46,003 nt of DNA from an uncultured Lachnospiraceae bacterium (GTDB lineage Bacteria > Bacillota > Clostridia > Lachnospirales > Lachnospiraceae). The number at the start of each line of letters is the position of its first letter. The first letter of the stretch is position 1. Shown piece by piece: positions 1-8,149 of this stretch. Made by a program: the position numbers and the translations under genes. A model generated the notes under the pieces. That model was not told where the DNA came from. It saw only the letters and a list, made by a program, of their open reading frames with translations, and did no database searches. Where the stretch lies: contig CANRIG010000018.1 in assembly GCA_947630595.1 (NCBI GenBank), forward strand, positions 1-46,003, read 5' to 3'.

Positions 1-87
1 ATCGACAATCTCTTCGAAAACTGCATGCTGATTGATAACTGAGTACCATGTTTTAAGGAAAACGACGGAAGTCAGGTTTTATGTGTG

Positions 88-145
88 AATTCCTGAAAAA
101 TACGAAAGAAAACACAAAATCCGAACACTGGCTGCCAATGTTCGG
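88..145 (-). terminator. Intrinsic terminator of the tmRNA transcript
   Basis: Read on the minus strand, 121-145 forms a 12-bp hairpin beginning CCGAACA and ending TGTTCGG. Its one imperfect position is a U-G wobble on this strand but a C-A mismatch on the plus strand, so the structure is made for the minus-strand RNA. It is followed by T-rich sequence (ATTTTGTGTTTTC). It lies about 100 nt past the tmRNA 3' end, so it most likely ends the ssrA precursor. Positions 1-87 otherwise show nothing I can name. Confidence 0.75.
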
Positions 146-159
146 ATCTGCGGCAAAAT

Positions 160-240
160 ACTTGGTGGAGCGGACGCATCAAACCCGGACTCTGTCCGGA
201 GGCGTCCGCGCAGGCAAGCCGCCTGCGGCGGCTCACAAAT
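160..240 (-). other. Nested GC-rich hairpins in the tmRNA 3' trailer
   Basis: Between the mature tmRNA 3' end and the terminator, the minus strand can fold GCCGCC-GCA-GGCGGC close to 220-235. A second structure has an outer GCGGACGC/GCGTCCGC pair enclosing CCGGAC-AGA-GTCCGG. These are seen directly. A role in 3' processing of the precursor is only an inference. Confidence 0.45.
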
Positions 241-242
241 AA

Positions 243-579
243 TGGAGTAGACGAGAATCGAACTCGTGTCCGAAAGCCAGTCCACTGTCCTTCTACTATC
301 ATAGTCAGTTATTTGTCATTCCCTCCGGCAGGCGGGAACGGACACCCTCCTGCTTTCAGTAGCTTCATGATACGCCCATATGCGCAAAGCTTAACATATG
401 TCGCTTCCTGCATCGTCGATGCCTGGCTCCCGGAGTGCAGGCGCCCCGGGTCAGACAGCTGCCATTAGGCAGCGTATGCTAAATTATCTTCAGCGTTTAT
501 ATTTAGGTTTGTGATTTGACGCATCACCTGCGGATAGCTTCTCCAGCTTCATAACCCCCGTCGAAACCTTTACTACCCC
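243..579 (-). ncRNA. ssrA: tmRNA (transfer-messenger RNA)
   Basis: tmRNA rescues ribosomes stalled on broken mRNAs: it is charged with alanine, carries SmpB into the A site and encodes a degradation tag. Here the 5' end GGGGTAG (573-579) pairs over seven bases, with one G-U, with CTACTCC at the 3' end (244-250), followed by discriminator A at 243. The 3' part contains a T-arm with GTTCGATTC, and the 5' part the conserved TTCGACGGGGG. CCA is not encoded and must be added afterwards. A tag frame ends AEDNLAYAA with TAA at 465-467; the exact resume codon is not certain from reading. The mature length of about 337 nt is normal for a one-piece tmRNA. It lies directly downstream of smpB, the usual Bacillota arrangement. 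Confidence 0.95.
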
Positions 580-593
580 GGGATTACACTGTA

Positions 594-622
594 ATTTTAA
601 TATGAAGGCGCGCTGATGTCAA
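594..622 (-). promoter_or_regulatory. Sigma-A promoter of ssrA
   Basis: On the minus strand there is a perfect -35 TTGACA (617-622), a 17-nt spacer and a -10 TAAAAT (594-599). Transcription would begin a few bases upstream of the mature tmRNA 5' end at 579, leaving a very short leader to be trimmed. So tmRNA does not depend on read-through from smpB. Confidence 0.8.
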
Positions 623-626
623 TCAA

Positions 627-669
627 AATTTAGTCAAGTAAGATTTGGTAAATCATACTTGACTAAATT
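627..669. repeat. 43-nt AT-rich inverted repeat between smpB and ssrA
   Basis: The arms 627-640 and 656-669 are perfect 14-nt inverted copies (core TTTAGTCAAGTA). After one A-A mismatch they continue with GATTT/AAATC around a 3-nt GGT loop. The dyad sits immediately upstream of the tmRNA -35 box. On the minus strand it is followed by TTTTG, so it may be a weak smpB terminator; its position also fits an operator for the ssrA promoter. The rest of 580-738 shows only the promoter. Confidence 0.7.
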
Positions 670-738
670 GAAGGTTTTGAATTTAATGATAAACGAAACG
701 GAACCGCCGGAAAATAAACAGCCCGCTTTTACTCAGGC

Positions 739-1203
739 TCAGCCGAGGTTCCGCACCTTGTAGTCCCGCTCCGCCTCGCGCCTCTGGTCACGCTTCGCGA
801 TGTCCTGGCGCTTGTCGTAGAGCTTTTTGCCCTTGGCCAGACCGATCTCGACCTTGGCCAGACTGCCTTTGAAATACACCTGCAGCGGGACGAGCGTGTA
901 GCCGCGCTCCGCGATCTTCCCGGACATGCGGTGAATCTCCTGCCGGTGCATCAGCAGCTTGCGCACGCGCAGCGGATCCTTGTTGAAGATATTTCCCTTC
1001 TCGTAAGGGCTGATGTGCATGCCGTAGACAAAGACCTCGCCGTTTTCGATGCGGATAAACGCCTCCTTGATGCTGCACTTGCCCATGCGCAGCGATTTGA
1101 CCTCGGTCCCGTGCAGGGCGATGCCGGCCTCATACTTTTCCTCTATAAAATAATCGTGATACGCTTTTTTGTTGTTCGCAATCAGCTTTGTCGATTCGCC
1201 CAT
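739..1203 (-). CDS. smpB: SsrA-binding protein SmpB
   Basis: SmpB binds the tRNA-like domain of tmRNA and is essential for trans-translation of stalled ribosomes in the cytoplasm. The 154-residue product is full length for the family. It has the N-terminal [18 protein letters not shown] strand, the conserved GTEVKSLR and the ISPYEKGN segment. It ends in the basic tail [15 protein letters not shown], which folds in the ribosomal mRNA channel. The ATG is preceded by AGAGGGGAG at good spacing. It follows secG and precedes its RNA partner ssrA, which has its own promoter. The rnr (RNase R) gene often found between secG and smpB in Bacillota is missing here; the gap to secG is only 117 nt. Confidence 0.97.
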   Translation of the reverse strand: MGESTKLIANNKKAYHDYFIEEKYEAGIALHGTEVKSLRMGKCSIKEAFIRIENGEVFVYGMHISPYEKGNIFNKDPLRVRKLLMHRQEIHRMSGKIAERGYTLVPLQVYFKGSLAKVEIGLAKGKKLYDKRQDIAKRDQRREAERDYKVRNLG

Positions 1204-1320
1204 GCCGCGCTCCCCTCTTACTGCATCATCCGCTTTTGCGGCATCCTTACGGTATCTTCCGCTTTTGCGGTGTTTTCATAAAACAAGACTGCCACAGCAC
1301 TTGCAGCAGTCTTTGGTCTC

Positions 1321-1548
1321 TTAAAAGTTCAGGTTCAGAATCACCGCCAGCAGCAGAAACAGCACAGCCAGCAGCTTTGTAAACTTCACGAGCTTTCCTT
1401 CCATGGAACGCGCCTTATTCTTGCCCCAGTAGGTATCGCCGATGCCGCCGATCGTCCCCAGGCCGGCGTCCTTTCCCTGCTGAGCCAGAACAATCACAAC
1501 CAGTGCCACACACACTAACATAAAAATAATTGTCAGAAAGATTCTCAT
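1321..1548 (-). CDS. secG: Protein-export membrane protein SecG
   Basis: SecG is the small auxiliary subunit of the SecYEG translocon in the cytoplasmic membrane. The 75-residue product has two membrane helices (about residues 3-22 and 54-73). They flank a conserved Gly-rich loop, QQGKDAGLGTIGG, and a GDTYWGKNKARSMEGKL segment typical of Gram-positive SecG. An in-frame GTG four codons upstream lies inside the AGGAGGTG ribosome binding site, so the ATG at 1548 is chosen. The gene follows eno after a 13-nt tandem repeat array and precedes smpB. Confidence 0.93.
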   Translation of the reverse strand: MRIFLTIIFMLVCVALVVIVLAQQGKDAGLGTIGGIGDTYWGKNKARSMEGKLVKFTKLLAVLFLLLAVILNLNF

Positions 1549-1630
1549 AACGAATCGCACCTCCTATGTCAAACATAGTTAGTCTACCACAAGAATCTCC
1601 CGATTTCAACTGTTTTTTTGCGCAGACGGT

Positions 1631-1712
1631 CATTTTCTTGACAGTCATTTTCTGCGTTTATTTTCTGCGCTCATTTCCTGCGTTCATTTCCTGCGTTCAT
1701 TTTCTGCGTTCA
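1631..1712 (-). repeat. 13-nt degenerate tandem array starting at the eno stop codon
   Basis: Five copies of a 13-nt unit (minus strand, about AACGCAGRAAATG) lie end to end at 1646-1710; a more degenerate 15-nt copy follows at 1631-1645. The first copy abuts and overlaps the eno TGA (1710-1712), and the last eno codons (GCAGATGA) resemble the unit. Each unit contains ATG, and with the next base ATGA, so on RNA the array looks like repeated weak ribosome binding sites with starts in shifting frames. No function is evident. Confidence 0.8.
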
Positions 1713-3017
1713 TCTGCATCCGGCGAACGGATTCTCATACAGCGCGGCCAGGCCGACCACATCCTCGATGCGCAGAAGCTGGTTGTACTTCGCCACCCGC
1801 TCCGTGCGGCACGGCGCGCCGGTCTTGATCTGGCCCGCGCCGACCGCCACCGCAAGGTCGGCGATCATCGTGTCCTCCGTCTCCCCGGAGCGGTGGGAAA
1901 TCACCGTGCGGTAGCCGTTCCTCTGCGCCAGCTCGATCGCGTCAAACGCCTCGGTGAGCGTCCCGATCTGGTTCACCTTGATCAGGATCGCGTTGCCGGC
2001 GCCCTGTTCGATTCCCCTGCGCAGCCGCGCCTCATTGGTCACAAACAGATCGTCGCCCACCAGCTGGATGCGCGCGCCCAGACGCCGGCTCAGCTCCTTC
2101 CAGCCGTCCCAGTCGTTCTCGTCCAGTCCGTCCTCAATCGAGGCGATCGGGAAACGGTCGCACAGCTCCTCCAGGTAGGCGATCATCTCCTCCGCGGACC
2201 GGCAGACTTCTTTTCCTTTCATGCGGCTCTCGCCCGGGAAAACGTACGCTTCCTTCTCCTTGTCGTAGAGCTCGCTGGCCGCCGCGTCCAGCGCAATCAC
2301 GATGTCCTTTCCCACCTGATAGCCGCTCCGGCCGGCCGCGTCGCAGATGAGCTGCAGCACCGCCGCCGCGTCCTCCAGGTCCGGGGCAAAACCGCCCTCG
2401 TCGCCGACGCCCGTGGCCAGTCCCCGGTCTTTCAGCATCTGCTTCAGCGTGTGATAGACCTCCGCGCACATCTGCAGCCCGTTGGCAAAGCCGTCCGCGC
2501 CCACCGGCATGATCATAAATTCCTGCAGGTCGACCGTATTGTCCGCATGACAGCCGCCGTTTAAGATATTCATCATCGGCACCGGCATCCGGTGCGCATG
2601 CATGCCGCCGAGATAACGAAACAGCGGCAGATCCAGAGATTTTGCCGCCGTCGCCGCCGCGGCCATGGAAACCCCGAGAATCCCGTTCGCTCCCAGCCGC
2701 CGTTTATTGGGCGTGCCGTCCTCCCGGCACAGAATCCGGTCGAGCGCCGCCTGATTGTATACATTTTCCCCGATGACCGCATCCGCAAGTATCGTGTTCA
2801 CAAAATGGCAGGTCTGCTCCACGCCCCTGCCCTGATAACGCTTCTGGCCGTCGCGCAGCTCCGCCGCCTCGTACTGGCCGGTCGACGCGCCCGAGGGCAC
2901 CGACGCCCGTCCGACGCTCCCGTCCTCCGTCATCATCTCCACTTCCACCGTGGGATTTCCCCGGGAATCCAGAATCTCTCTCGCATAAACATCCGTGATC
3001 GGCATATAATTACACAT
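1710..3017 (-). CDS. eno: Enolase (phosphopyruvate hydratase)
   Basis: Enolase converts 2-phosphoglycerate to phosphoenolpyruvate in glycolysis. The 435-residue product is full length. It has the N-terminal [21 protein letters not shown], the [13 protein letters not shown] loop that closes over the active site, the metal ligands in [17 protein letters not shown] and [10 protein letters not shown], the catalytic Lys in [13 protein letters not shown], and the SHRSGETED signature. A first ATG at 3017 sits 7 nt after AGGAGG and is preferred over the internal Met5 where many enolases start. A GGCGCTT/AAGCGCC hairpin (3048-3066) lies just upstream of the ribosome binding site. Another glycolytic gene, gpmI, lies 5 kb away on the same strand. 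Confidence 0.98.
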   Translation of the reverse strand: MCNYMPITDVYAREILDSRGNPTVEVEMMTEDGSVGRASVPSGASTGQYEAAELRDGQKRYQGRGVEQTCHFVNTILADAVIGENVYNQAALDRILCREDGTPNKRRLGANGILGVSMAAAATAAKSLDLPLFRYLGGMHAHRMPVPMMNILNGGCHADNTVDLQEFMIMPVGADGFANGLQMCAEVYHTLKQMLKDRGLATGVGDEGGFAPDLEDAAAVLQLICDAAGRSGYQVGKDIVIALDAAASELYDKEKEAYVFPGESRMKGKEVCRSAEEMIAYLEELCDRFPIASIEDGLDENDWDGWKELSRRLGARIQLVGDDLFVTNEARLRRGIEQGAGNAILIKVNQIGTLTEAFDAIELAQRNGYRTVISHRSGETEDTMIADLAVAVGAGQIKTGAPCRTERVAKYNQLLRIEDVVGLAALYENPFAGCR

Positions 3018-3163
3018 ATTGCAACCTCCTGAATCATTCTTCCGGCGCTTTGCCGAAGCGCCTCACGAAATTCATTTCGCCCTGCAATAGTATTTCCCAA
3101 TCCGATCTGTTTCACTCCCGCATCCTGTGCGGCCGGATTTCCTTTTTCCTCCATCTTCTACAA

Positions 3164-4606
3164 TCAGCGCAGCAGCCGTATAATCCACGCGATCCGGTCG
3201 GACGCCATATTGACCCCGGCGCACGGCCCGAGGGAATTAAACACGTAAATGTCCCCGTCCAGTTTGGGATTGTTGTTGTCGTTCTTTTTGTCCTGCTTCA
3301 GGACCGCCTTCGTCACCACGCCGCCTTCGCGGATCTGCTTGTGCGTCATGTAGCCGCCGTCGCCGCTGCCTCTGCCGGCATCGTACCAGAGACCGTTCCC
3401 CGCGTAGACATTCGTATGCACCTTGCCGTTCCAGGTGCAGATATCGCCCGGAAGCAGGCCGCCCTCCGCCAGCAGCTCATCGGGCGTCTTGTTGACCTGG
3501 AAAATGCGGCAACTCAGCTCCAGCGTCTCTCGCACGCCGGCATTGAAATGAATCGAGCTGCCGTCGCCCCAGAAGTTCTGGTTCTCGCCCAGCCGCCCCA
3601 GCTCGCGCAGCGCCATGCGCACCATCAGCGCGCAGTTGCTGTAGGAGATGCCTCTGGAGTTCATGGTATTCAGCGCCGCGTTCCAGGAACTCGGGTTGAG
3701 CTTGCTGCTGTTGGAGTAGGCCAGATACCGGCCCTGCACCTTGTTGGCGCGGATATCCTGCGAATACCGCTCCAGCACGTTCAACAGCTTCTGCGCCATC
3801 GCCGACGGCGCCGTCTCCGTCTGTACGGTGACGGTGCAGTAGGCAATCTGCGAGCCGTCGCTCGACATGGCCATGATCTGCGCCGTGCCGATGCCGGTCG
3901 CGATCACGGTGCCGTTCTGCGCCACGGTCGCCACCGCCTGATTGGTGCTGGCCCAGCTCGCGTTCACGCTGGCGCTCAGCTCCCTGTAGTCGCCGATCAT
4001 CATCTGCAGCGAGCCGGGCGTGATCACCAGCGGCTTCTGCGGCCCTTTCACCGTCACCATGCAGGAGCTGACCACGCCGCTGCCGTCCTTCGCGCGGGCG
4101 GTGATGATCGCATTGCCCTCGCTCTTACCCTTTACCTTGCCTTTGGAATTGACAACGGCGATGCTCTCGTTGCTGCTCGTCCAGGACAGGGCCCTGTTGT
4201 CGGCGCTGGCCGGCTTCACCGTCGCCCCGAGCTTCACCGATTTTCCCTTTTTCACAGAGACGCTCTTTTTGCTGAGCTTAATCCGGTTCACCGGCTGGCG
4301 CACGCCGATCCGGCACCGGTACGACTTGTTCCCCACGCGGGCCGTGATGATGGCGATGCCCTTTTTCTTTCCCTTTACCAGGCCCTCGGCGTTCACCGTG
4401 GCCACGGCGCGGTTGGAGCTGCTCCACTTAACCTTTGACTTTTTGACGCCCTTTACTTTCAGCGCAAACGTCTGTCCTTTCCAGATGCGCTTGGCCTTCG
4501 TGCTGATGGAGGCCGCCGATGCGCCCATCGGGGCCATAAGCAACAGAATCGTCAAAATGACGATTCCGTGCAGTAAAACTCTCTTATGATTTCTTTTGTT
4601 TCCCAT
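3164..4606 (-). CDS. Exported protein: three bacterial Ig-like (BIG2) domains plus C-terminal cysteine-peptidase-like domain
   Basis: The 480-residue product has a signal peptide (about residues 1-32, ending GASAA). Three BIG2-type Ig-like domains follow (about 33-105, 106-190, 190-265), recognisable by SSNRAVATVN..GLVKGKKKGIAIITA and similar. The C-terminal domain (about 270-480) resembles NlpC/P60 or CHAP enzymes: a Cys in SYSNCALMVRMALRELG and a His in KVHTNVYAGNGLWYDAGR could be the catalytic pair. Such domains cut peptidoglycan peptides or amides, and the Ig domains would display it at the cell wall. It is a paralogue of the next gene (4647-6104), 40 nt upstream, so the pair is a tandem duplication. 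The ATG lacks a strong ribosome binding site, suggesting coupling to the upstream gene. Substrate is unknown. Confidence 0.8.
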   Translation of the reverse strand: MGNKRNHKRVLLHGIVILTILLLMAPMGASAASISTKAKRIWKGQTFALKVKGVKKSKVKWSSSNRAVATVNAEGLVKGKKKGIAIITARVGNKSYRCRIGVRQPVNRIKLSKKSVSVKKGKSVKLGATVKPASADNRALSWTSSNESIAVVNSKGKVKGKSEGNAIITARAKDGSGVVSSCMVTVKGPQKPLVITPGSLQMMIGDYRELSASVNASWASTNQAVATVAQNGTVIATGIGTAQIMAMSSDGSQIAYCTVTVQTETAPSAMAQKLLNVLERYSQDIRANKVQGRYLAYSNSSKLNPSSWNAALNTMNSRGISYSNCALMVRMALRELGRLGENQNFWGDGSSIHFNAGVRETLELSCRIFQVNKTPDELLAEGGLLPGDICTWNGKVHTNVYAGNGLWYDAGRGSGDGGYMTHKQIREGGVVTKAVLKQDKKNDNNNPKLDGDIYVFNSLGPCAGVNMASDRIAWIIRLLR

Positions 4607-4646
4607 AGAATAACCGTTTCTCCCAAACCTGTGTATAGAAGTAGTC

Positions 4647-6104
4647 TCAGCGCACGATACGGATAATATAACCGATCTTGTCGCTGTCCATGCTCACCGT
4701 AGCCGCCGGTCCGAAGGAATCGAACACGAACGTTCCGTCCTGATAGCTGCCGATCGCATTGTTGCGCCCGCTGTCATACCAGAGGTTGTCGCCGGCATAG
4801 ACGTTCGTGTGCTGGTAGCCCACATGGGTGCAGATATCGCCCGGAAGCAGGTTCCCCTCCGCGAGCAGCTCGTTCGGGGTCTTGTTCACCTGGATGATCT
4901 CGCAGTGCTCCAGCAGCTGCTCCCTGGACGTGCCGCGGAACGTGATGCCGCCTCCGGCCACGCCCCAGAAATTCGCGGAATCCAGAATCCCCATCTCGCG
5001 CAGCGCCCAGCGCGCGGTCAGGGCGCAGTTTACATAAGTGACTTTATTCTTGCGGGAAGCATTGTACGCCTTGGACCAGGTATTCTGCGCGCTGTTGCTG
5101 TACTCCCAGCGGATGCCGGCAGCCTTGTCCGCCTGCACCTGTTTGGAATACTTGTCCAGGAGGGACAGCAGCCTGGCCGCGGAGGCGGACGCCTTCGGCG
5201 CTTCCGCTTCTTCCTCTTCCACAACTACCTCGCCGTCGTCCTCCGGCTCCTCCTCTGCCTCTGCAGCCGTCACCGTGACGTGGCAGTAAATCGGCGAGCC
5301 GATGCCCTTGCGCTGCACCGAAACCACAGCGGTCCCGGCCTTTTTCCCTCTGACGAAGCCTTTCTGGTTCACCGCGGCCACCGAGCGGTCCGACGTGCCC
5401 CATACGAGCGCCGTATCGTCGTCTCTGGTCACGGTCAGCTGGCTCTTTTCGCCCACCTTCAGAGACAGGGTCGCCGCGCTCAGGCGCATTACCCCCACAT
5501 CCTCGGTAACCGTAACCTCGCAGAATGCCCGGATGCTGCTGTCGGCCTTGGACTGCACGATCACCCTGGCCGTGCCGGCGCCGATCGCCCGCATCTTGCC
5601 CCTGGAATTAACCTTGACCACTTTCTTGTCCTCGCTCTTCCAGACCAGCGTGCTGTCCGCAGGGCTCTCCTCCGTGAACTCGGCGCTCAGCTTATACGTC
5701 TCGTCCACGACCAGCGCCAGCTCGCTCCGGTCGAGCCGGATGCCGGAAGCGGCCTCCTCCGCCTTCACCATGCAGCGGTACGGGACTCCGTCCACCTCCG
5801 CCGTAATGACCGACTCGCCGGCAGCCTTCGCCCGCACGCGGCCTCTCTGATTCACCGCAACGACGGCAGGCTTTGAGGACGTCCAGACGATCGTCTCCGT
5901 GCCCGTCAGATTTTTCAGATTTAATTTATAGGTGTCGCCAACCGCGACGGAAACCCTGCTTTCGTCCATGCTGATCTCCTGCGCGGTCCCGGCTGCCGCC
6001 GAACTCTCCGTCTCAGGCGCGGCCGAAATCCTTACCGGCAGGGCCAGAGCCGCGATCAGCGCAAACAGCATCATCCGGCGGGCCCGTCTGTTTTTTCCGC
6101 TCAT
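4647..6104 (-). CDS. Exported BIG2-domain protein with C-terminal cysteine-peptidase-like domain (paralogue)
   Basis: The ATG at 6104 follows AAAGGAGAA at proper spacing; in-frame ATGs farther upstream overlap the promoter. The 485-residue product has an Arg-rich signal peptide (to about residue 30), three BIG2 Ig-like domains, an acidic linker of Glu/Asp/Val (about residues 290-312) and the same C-terminal domain as its neighbour. The putative catalytic Cys is in VTYVNCALTARWALREMG and the His in YQHTNVYAGDNLWYDSGR. The C-terminal halves of the paralogues align closely (LLPGDICT, VNKTPxELLAEG), while the Ig domains have diverged. Likely role: surface-displayed peptidoglycan hydrolase or other cysteine hydrolase. 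This is family inference; no substrate evidence. Confidence 0.8.
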   Translation of the reverse strand: MSGKNRRARRMMLFALIAALALPVRISAAPETESSAAAGTAQEISMDESRVSVAVGDTYKLNLKNLTGTETIVWTSSKPAVVAVNQRGRVRAKAAGESVITAEVDGVPYRCMVKAEEAASGIRLDRSELALVVDETYKLSAEFTEESPADSTLVWKSEDKKVVKVNSRGKMRAIGAGTARVIVQSKADSSIRAFCEVTVTEDVGVMRLSAATLSLKVGEKSQLTVTRDDDTALVWGTSDRSVAAVNQKGFVRGKKAGTAVVSVQRKGIGSPIYCHVTVTAAEAEEEPEDDGEVVVEEEEAEAPKASASAARLLSLLDKYSKQVQADKAAGIRWEYSNSAQNTWSKAYNASRKNKVTYVNCALTARWALREMGILDSANFWGVAGGGITFRGTSREQLLEHCEIIQVNKTPNELLAEGNLLPGDICTHVGYQHTNVYAGDNLWYDSGRNNAIGSYQDGTFVFDSFGPAATVSMDSDKIGYIIRIVR

Positions 6105-6144
6105 GATATGAATTCTCCTTTCCAAACACAGCATTCCTGATTCC

Positions 6145-6172
6145 AGTATACACCATTTTGCGGATTTTACAA
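6145..6172 (-). promoter_or_regulatory. Promoter of the BIG2-protein pair
   Basis: Minus strand: -35 TTGTAA (6167-6172), 16-nt spacer, -10 TATACT (6145-6150), about 40 nt upstream of the chosen ATG. The region just upstream (6173-6225) is strongly AT-rich with A-tracts on the minus strand, which could act as an UP element. Confidence 0.65.
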
Positions 6173-6248
6173 TCATTTTTTACAACTTTTTTAAAATTTT
6201 TCCGGTTTTGTTACATTTTGGTTAACTCAAAGTCTGCCGCCGCGCAAA

Positions 6249-6291
6249 GAGGGCCGCCGCCCGCGCGCATGCATGCGGTACGGCAGCCCTC
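6249..6291 (-). terminator. Hairpin downstream of htrA
   Basis: An 11-bp stem (GAGGGCTGCCG with CGGCGGCCCTC, one G-U) with a roughly 21-nt loop lies 70 nt past the htrA stop on the minus strand. Only CTTTG follows, so it is a poor canonical terminator. It could be Rho-dependent or an RNA-stabilising stem. Confidence 0.45.
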
Positions 6292-6362
6292 CCTGCTTCC
6301 GTGAAAAATACCAAAAAAATCTGTGAAAAAGGAGTACAACCTCTGTCTCTCTGATACGGGAA

Positions 6363-7880
6363 TCAATACATGGAGTCGCCGCCGAACCACGGCCACTCAT
6401 AGCCATTGCCGCCCCACGGGATGACAAACTCCTGCGTGTCCCCCTGCTCCGTCTCGTCCTCCGGGGCCTCCTCCTGCGGGGTCACCGGCTCCGCGGAGGG
6501 TTCGCCCTCCTGCAGCGTCACCTCGACCTCGCGGGCCTCGTACTGGCCGTTGTTCGCGGTCTGTACCTCGACGGAAACGGTCTCGCCCACCGCATAGTAG
6601 CTGATCTTGTCCAGCAGGTCGTCGGAGCTGTTGACCGGCTCGCCGTCAAAACGGGTGATGACGTCGCCCTTCTTGATCCCGGCCTCCTCGGCCGCCGATC
6701 CCCCGGTTACCTCATAGACGAACGCGCCCTCCGGCATATCGTAGAGCTCCTTGGCGTCGTCGGTCACATTCACAACCGAGATGCCCATATACCCGTGAGC
6801 GTCATCCTCGATCACGTCTCTCGTCTCGCGGTTCGCCAGGCGCTCCAGAATCGGAACGGCGGTGTCGATCGGAATCGAATAAGCCATGCCCTCGGCGGCA
6901 TCGTCCACTTCCTTGGCCACGTTGATGCCGATCACGCGGCCCTTTGCGTCTAACAGGGCGCCGCCGCTGTTGCCGTAATTGGCCGGCGCGTCGGTGAGAA
7001 TCAGCTTCTGTGAAAAGCTGCCGATCGTCACCTCGCGATCCAGCGCGCTGATGATGCCGGAGGTCACGCTCTGGCCGTAGCCCAGGGAATTGCCGATGGC
7101 AATCGCCGCCTGGCCTACCTTCAGATTTTCCGATTTTCCGAGCTCCGCGATGCGCAGCTGCTCTCTGACGCCGTCCGGGATGTCCGCCAGACGCACCGCG
7201 ATCACCGCCAGCTCATAATCCTGATCCTTGCCCTTGATCTTGGCCGGAGCGGTCAGGTCTTCTTCGTTTTCCGCCTTGGCGGTAAACGTAACCTCCAGAT
7301 TTTTCGCCCCGTCCAGCGCGTGGCTGTTGGTCGCGATCAGCAGCTCGGTGTCATTCTGGGCAATGATGATGCCGGATGCGGAGGTCACCGCCGGATACTC
7401 CTCTACGCCGTAGTAGTAGGGATCCGCTTCCGCTCCGGCTTCTTCCTCAGCCGCCGCTTCCTCTCCGTCGTCCTCCTCATGTGTAATCGCGACGATCGAG
7501 GGCATGCAGCGCTCCACGATATCGGACACGTCCGTCACGGTGATCTCCGCGCCGCCGACCTCAACGTTTCCGATCGGGTCGAAGGTCTCCGGTTCAGTCT
7601 GCTCCTCGGTCTCGGTCTCCGTCTCGGTTTCCGTTTCCTGCTCCGTCCGGGTCTCTTTCTTTTCTCCGTCCTCCTGAGCCTTCGGTGCCTCGGTCTCCGT
7701 CTCATCCGCCATATTCAGCGTGATCCGCTCTTCTTCCGTCTCATCCGCCAGCGCCGCGCTGCCCGGCCCAGCGAACGCGGAAGTGCCCGCCAGCAGCGCG
7801 CCCGCCATCACCAGCGCGCCGTAACGCTTCCAGGCGCTGCACGGACGGCGTTTTTGATTGTTTCTTCTATTGTCTGTCAT
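6363..7880 (-). CDS. HtrA/DegP-like trypsin-like serine protease with PDZ domain
   Basis: HtrA proteases degrade misfolded exported proteins on the outer face of the membrane. The ATG at 7880 follows AAGGGGA. The 505-residue product has a signal or anchor segment (about residues 20-40). A low-complexity Glu/Thr stretch (about 60-100) leads to the protease domain (about 110-345) and a PDZ domain (about 350-450, MGISVVNVT..GAFVYEVTGGSAAEEAGIKKGDVI). The tail is acidic and ends Trp/Gly-rich. The His (NSHALDG) and Ser (ANYGNSGGALLD) of the triad are present. The position usually holding Asp (D-[LI]-A-V) reads QDYELAVIAV, so a Glu or the nearby Asp must serve. Monocistronic, with its own promoter region upstream and gpmI's terminator before it. 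Confidence 0.9.
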   Translation of the reverse strand: MTDNRRNNQKRRPCSAWKRYGALVMAGALLAGTSAFAGPGSAALADETEEERITLNMADETETEAPKAQEDGEKKETRTEQETETETETETEEQTEPETFDPIGNVEVGGAEITVTDVSDIVERCMPSIVAITHEEDDGEEAAAEEEAGAEADPYYYGVEEYPAVTSASGIIIAQNDTELLIATNSHALDGAKNLEVTFTAKAENEEDLTAPAKIKGKDQDYELAVIAVRLADIPDGVREQLRIAELGKSENLKVGQAAIAIGNSLGYGQSVTSGIISALDREVTIGSFSQKLILTDAPANYGNSGGALLDAKGRVIGINVAKEVDDAAEGMAYSIPIDTAVPILERLANRETRDVIEDDAHGYMGISVVNVTDDAKELYDMPEGAFVYEVTGGSAAEEAGIKKGDVITRFDGEPVNSSDDLLDKISYYAVGETVSVEVQTANNGQYEAREVEVTLQEGEPSAEPVTPQEEAPEDETEQGDTQEFVIPWGGNGYEWPWFGGDSMY

Positions 7881-7978
7881 AAGAATTCCCCTTTCTTCTG
7901 ATCTCGTTTTTTCCACTATACCTGATTTTTGTGTCCGAAGTGTGAAAATATTGTTGAAATTCTTTGTCCACCGCACGC

Positions 7979-8022
7979 AAAAATGCCGCGGGCGTCCGGC
8001 TTTCGCGGCGCGCCCTGCGGCA
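7979..8022 (-). terminator. Intrinsic terminator of gpmI
   Basis: On the minus strand TGCCGC-A-GGGCG pairs with CGCCC-GCGGCA (7984-8022, one bulged A), followed directly by TTTTTG (7979-7983). This is a strong canonical terminator between gpmI and htrA. A separate GGATTGT/ACAATCC hairpin at 8106-8137 precedes it. The region up to 7881 otherwise holds the htrA promoter area, with a TATAGT -10-like box near 7917-7922. Confidence 0.8.
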
Positions 8023-8149
8023 CCTTTCTGTGCGGCATGCAGGTACGGGAAAGAACCACATGCCGCTTTGCTGTTTCATGATGGTAAGGTCAGATAATGC
8101 CATATGGATTGTTCCGTGCTTCGCGCTTCCACAATCCTGCCGGCGCCCC

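Noticed and set aside
2933-3154. A 73-codon minus-strand frame upstream of and into eno
   Set aside because: It overlaps eno in another frame, has no recognisable domain, and its region contains the eno leader hairpin.
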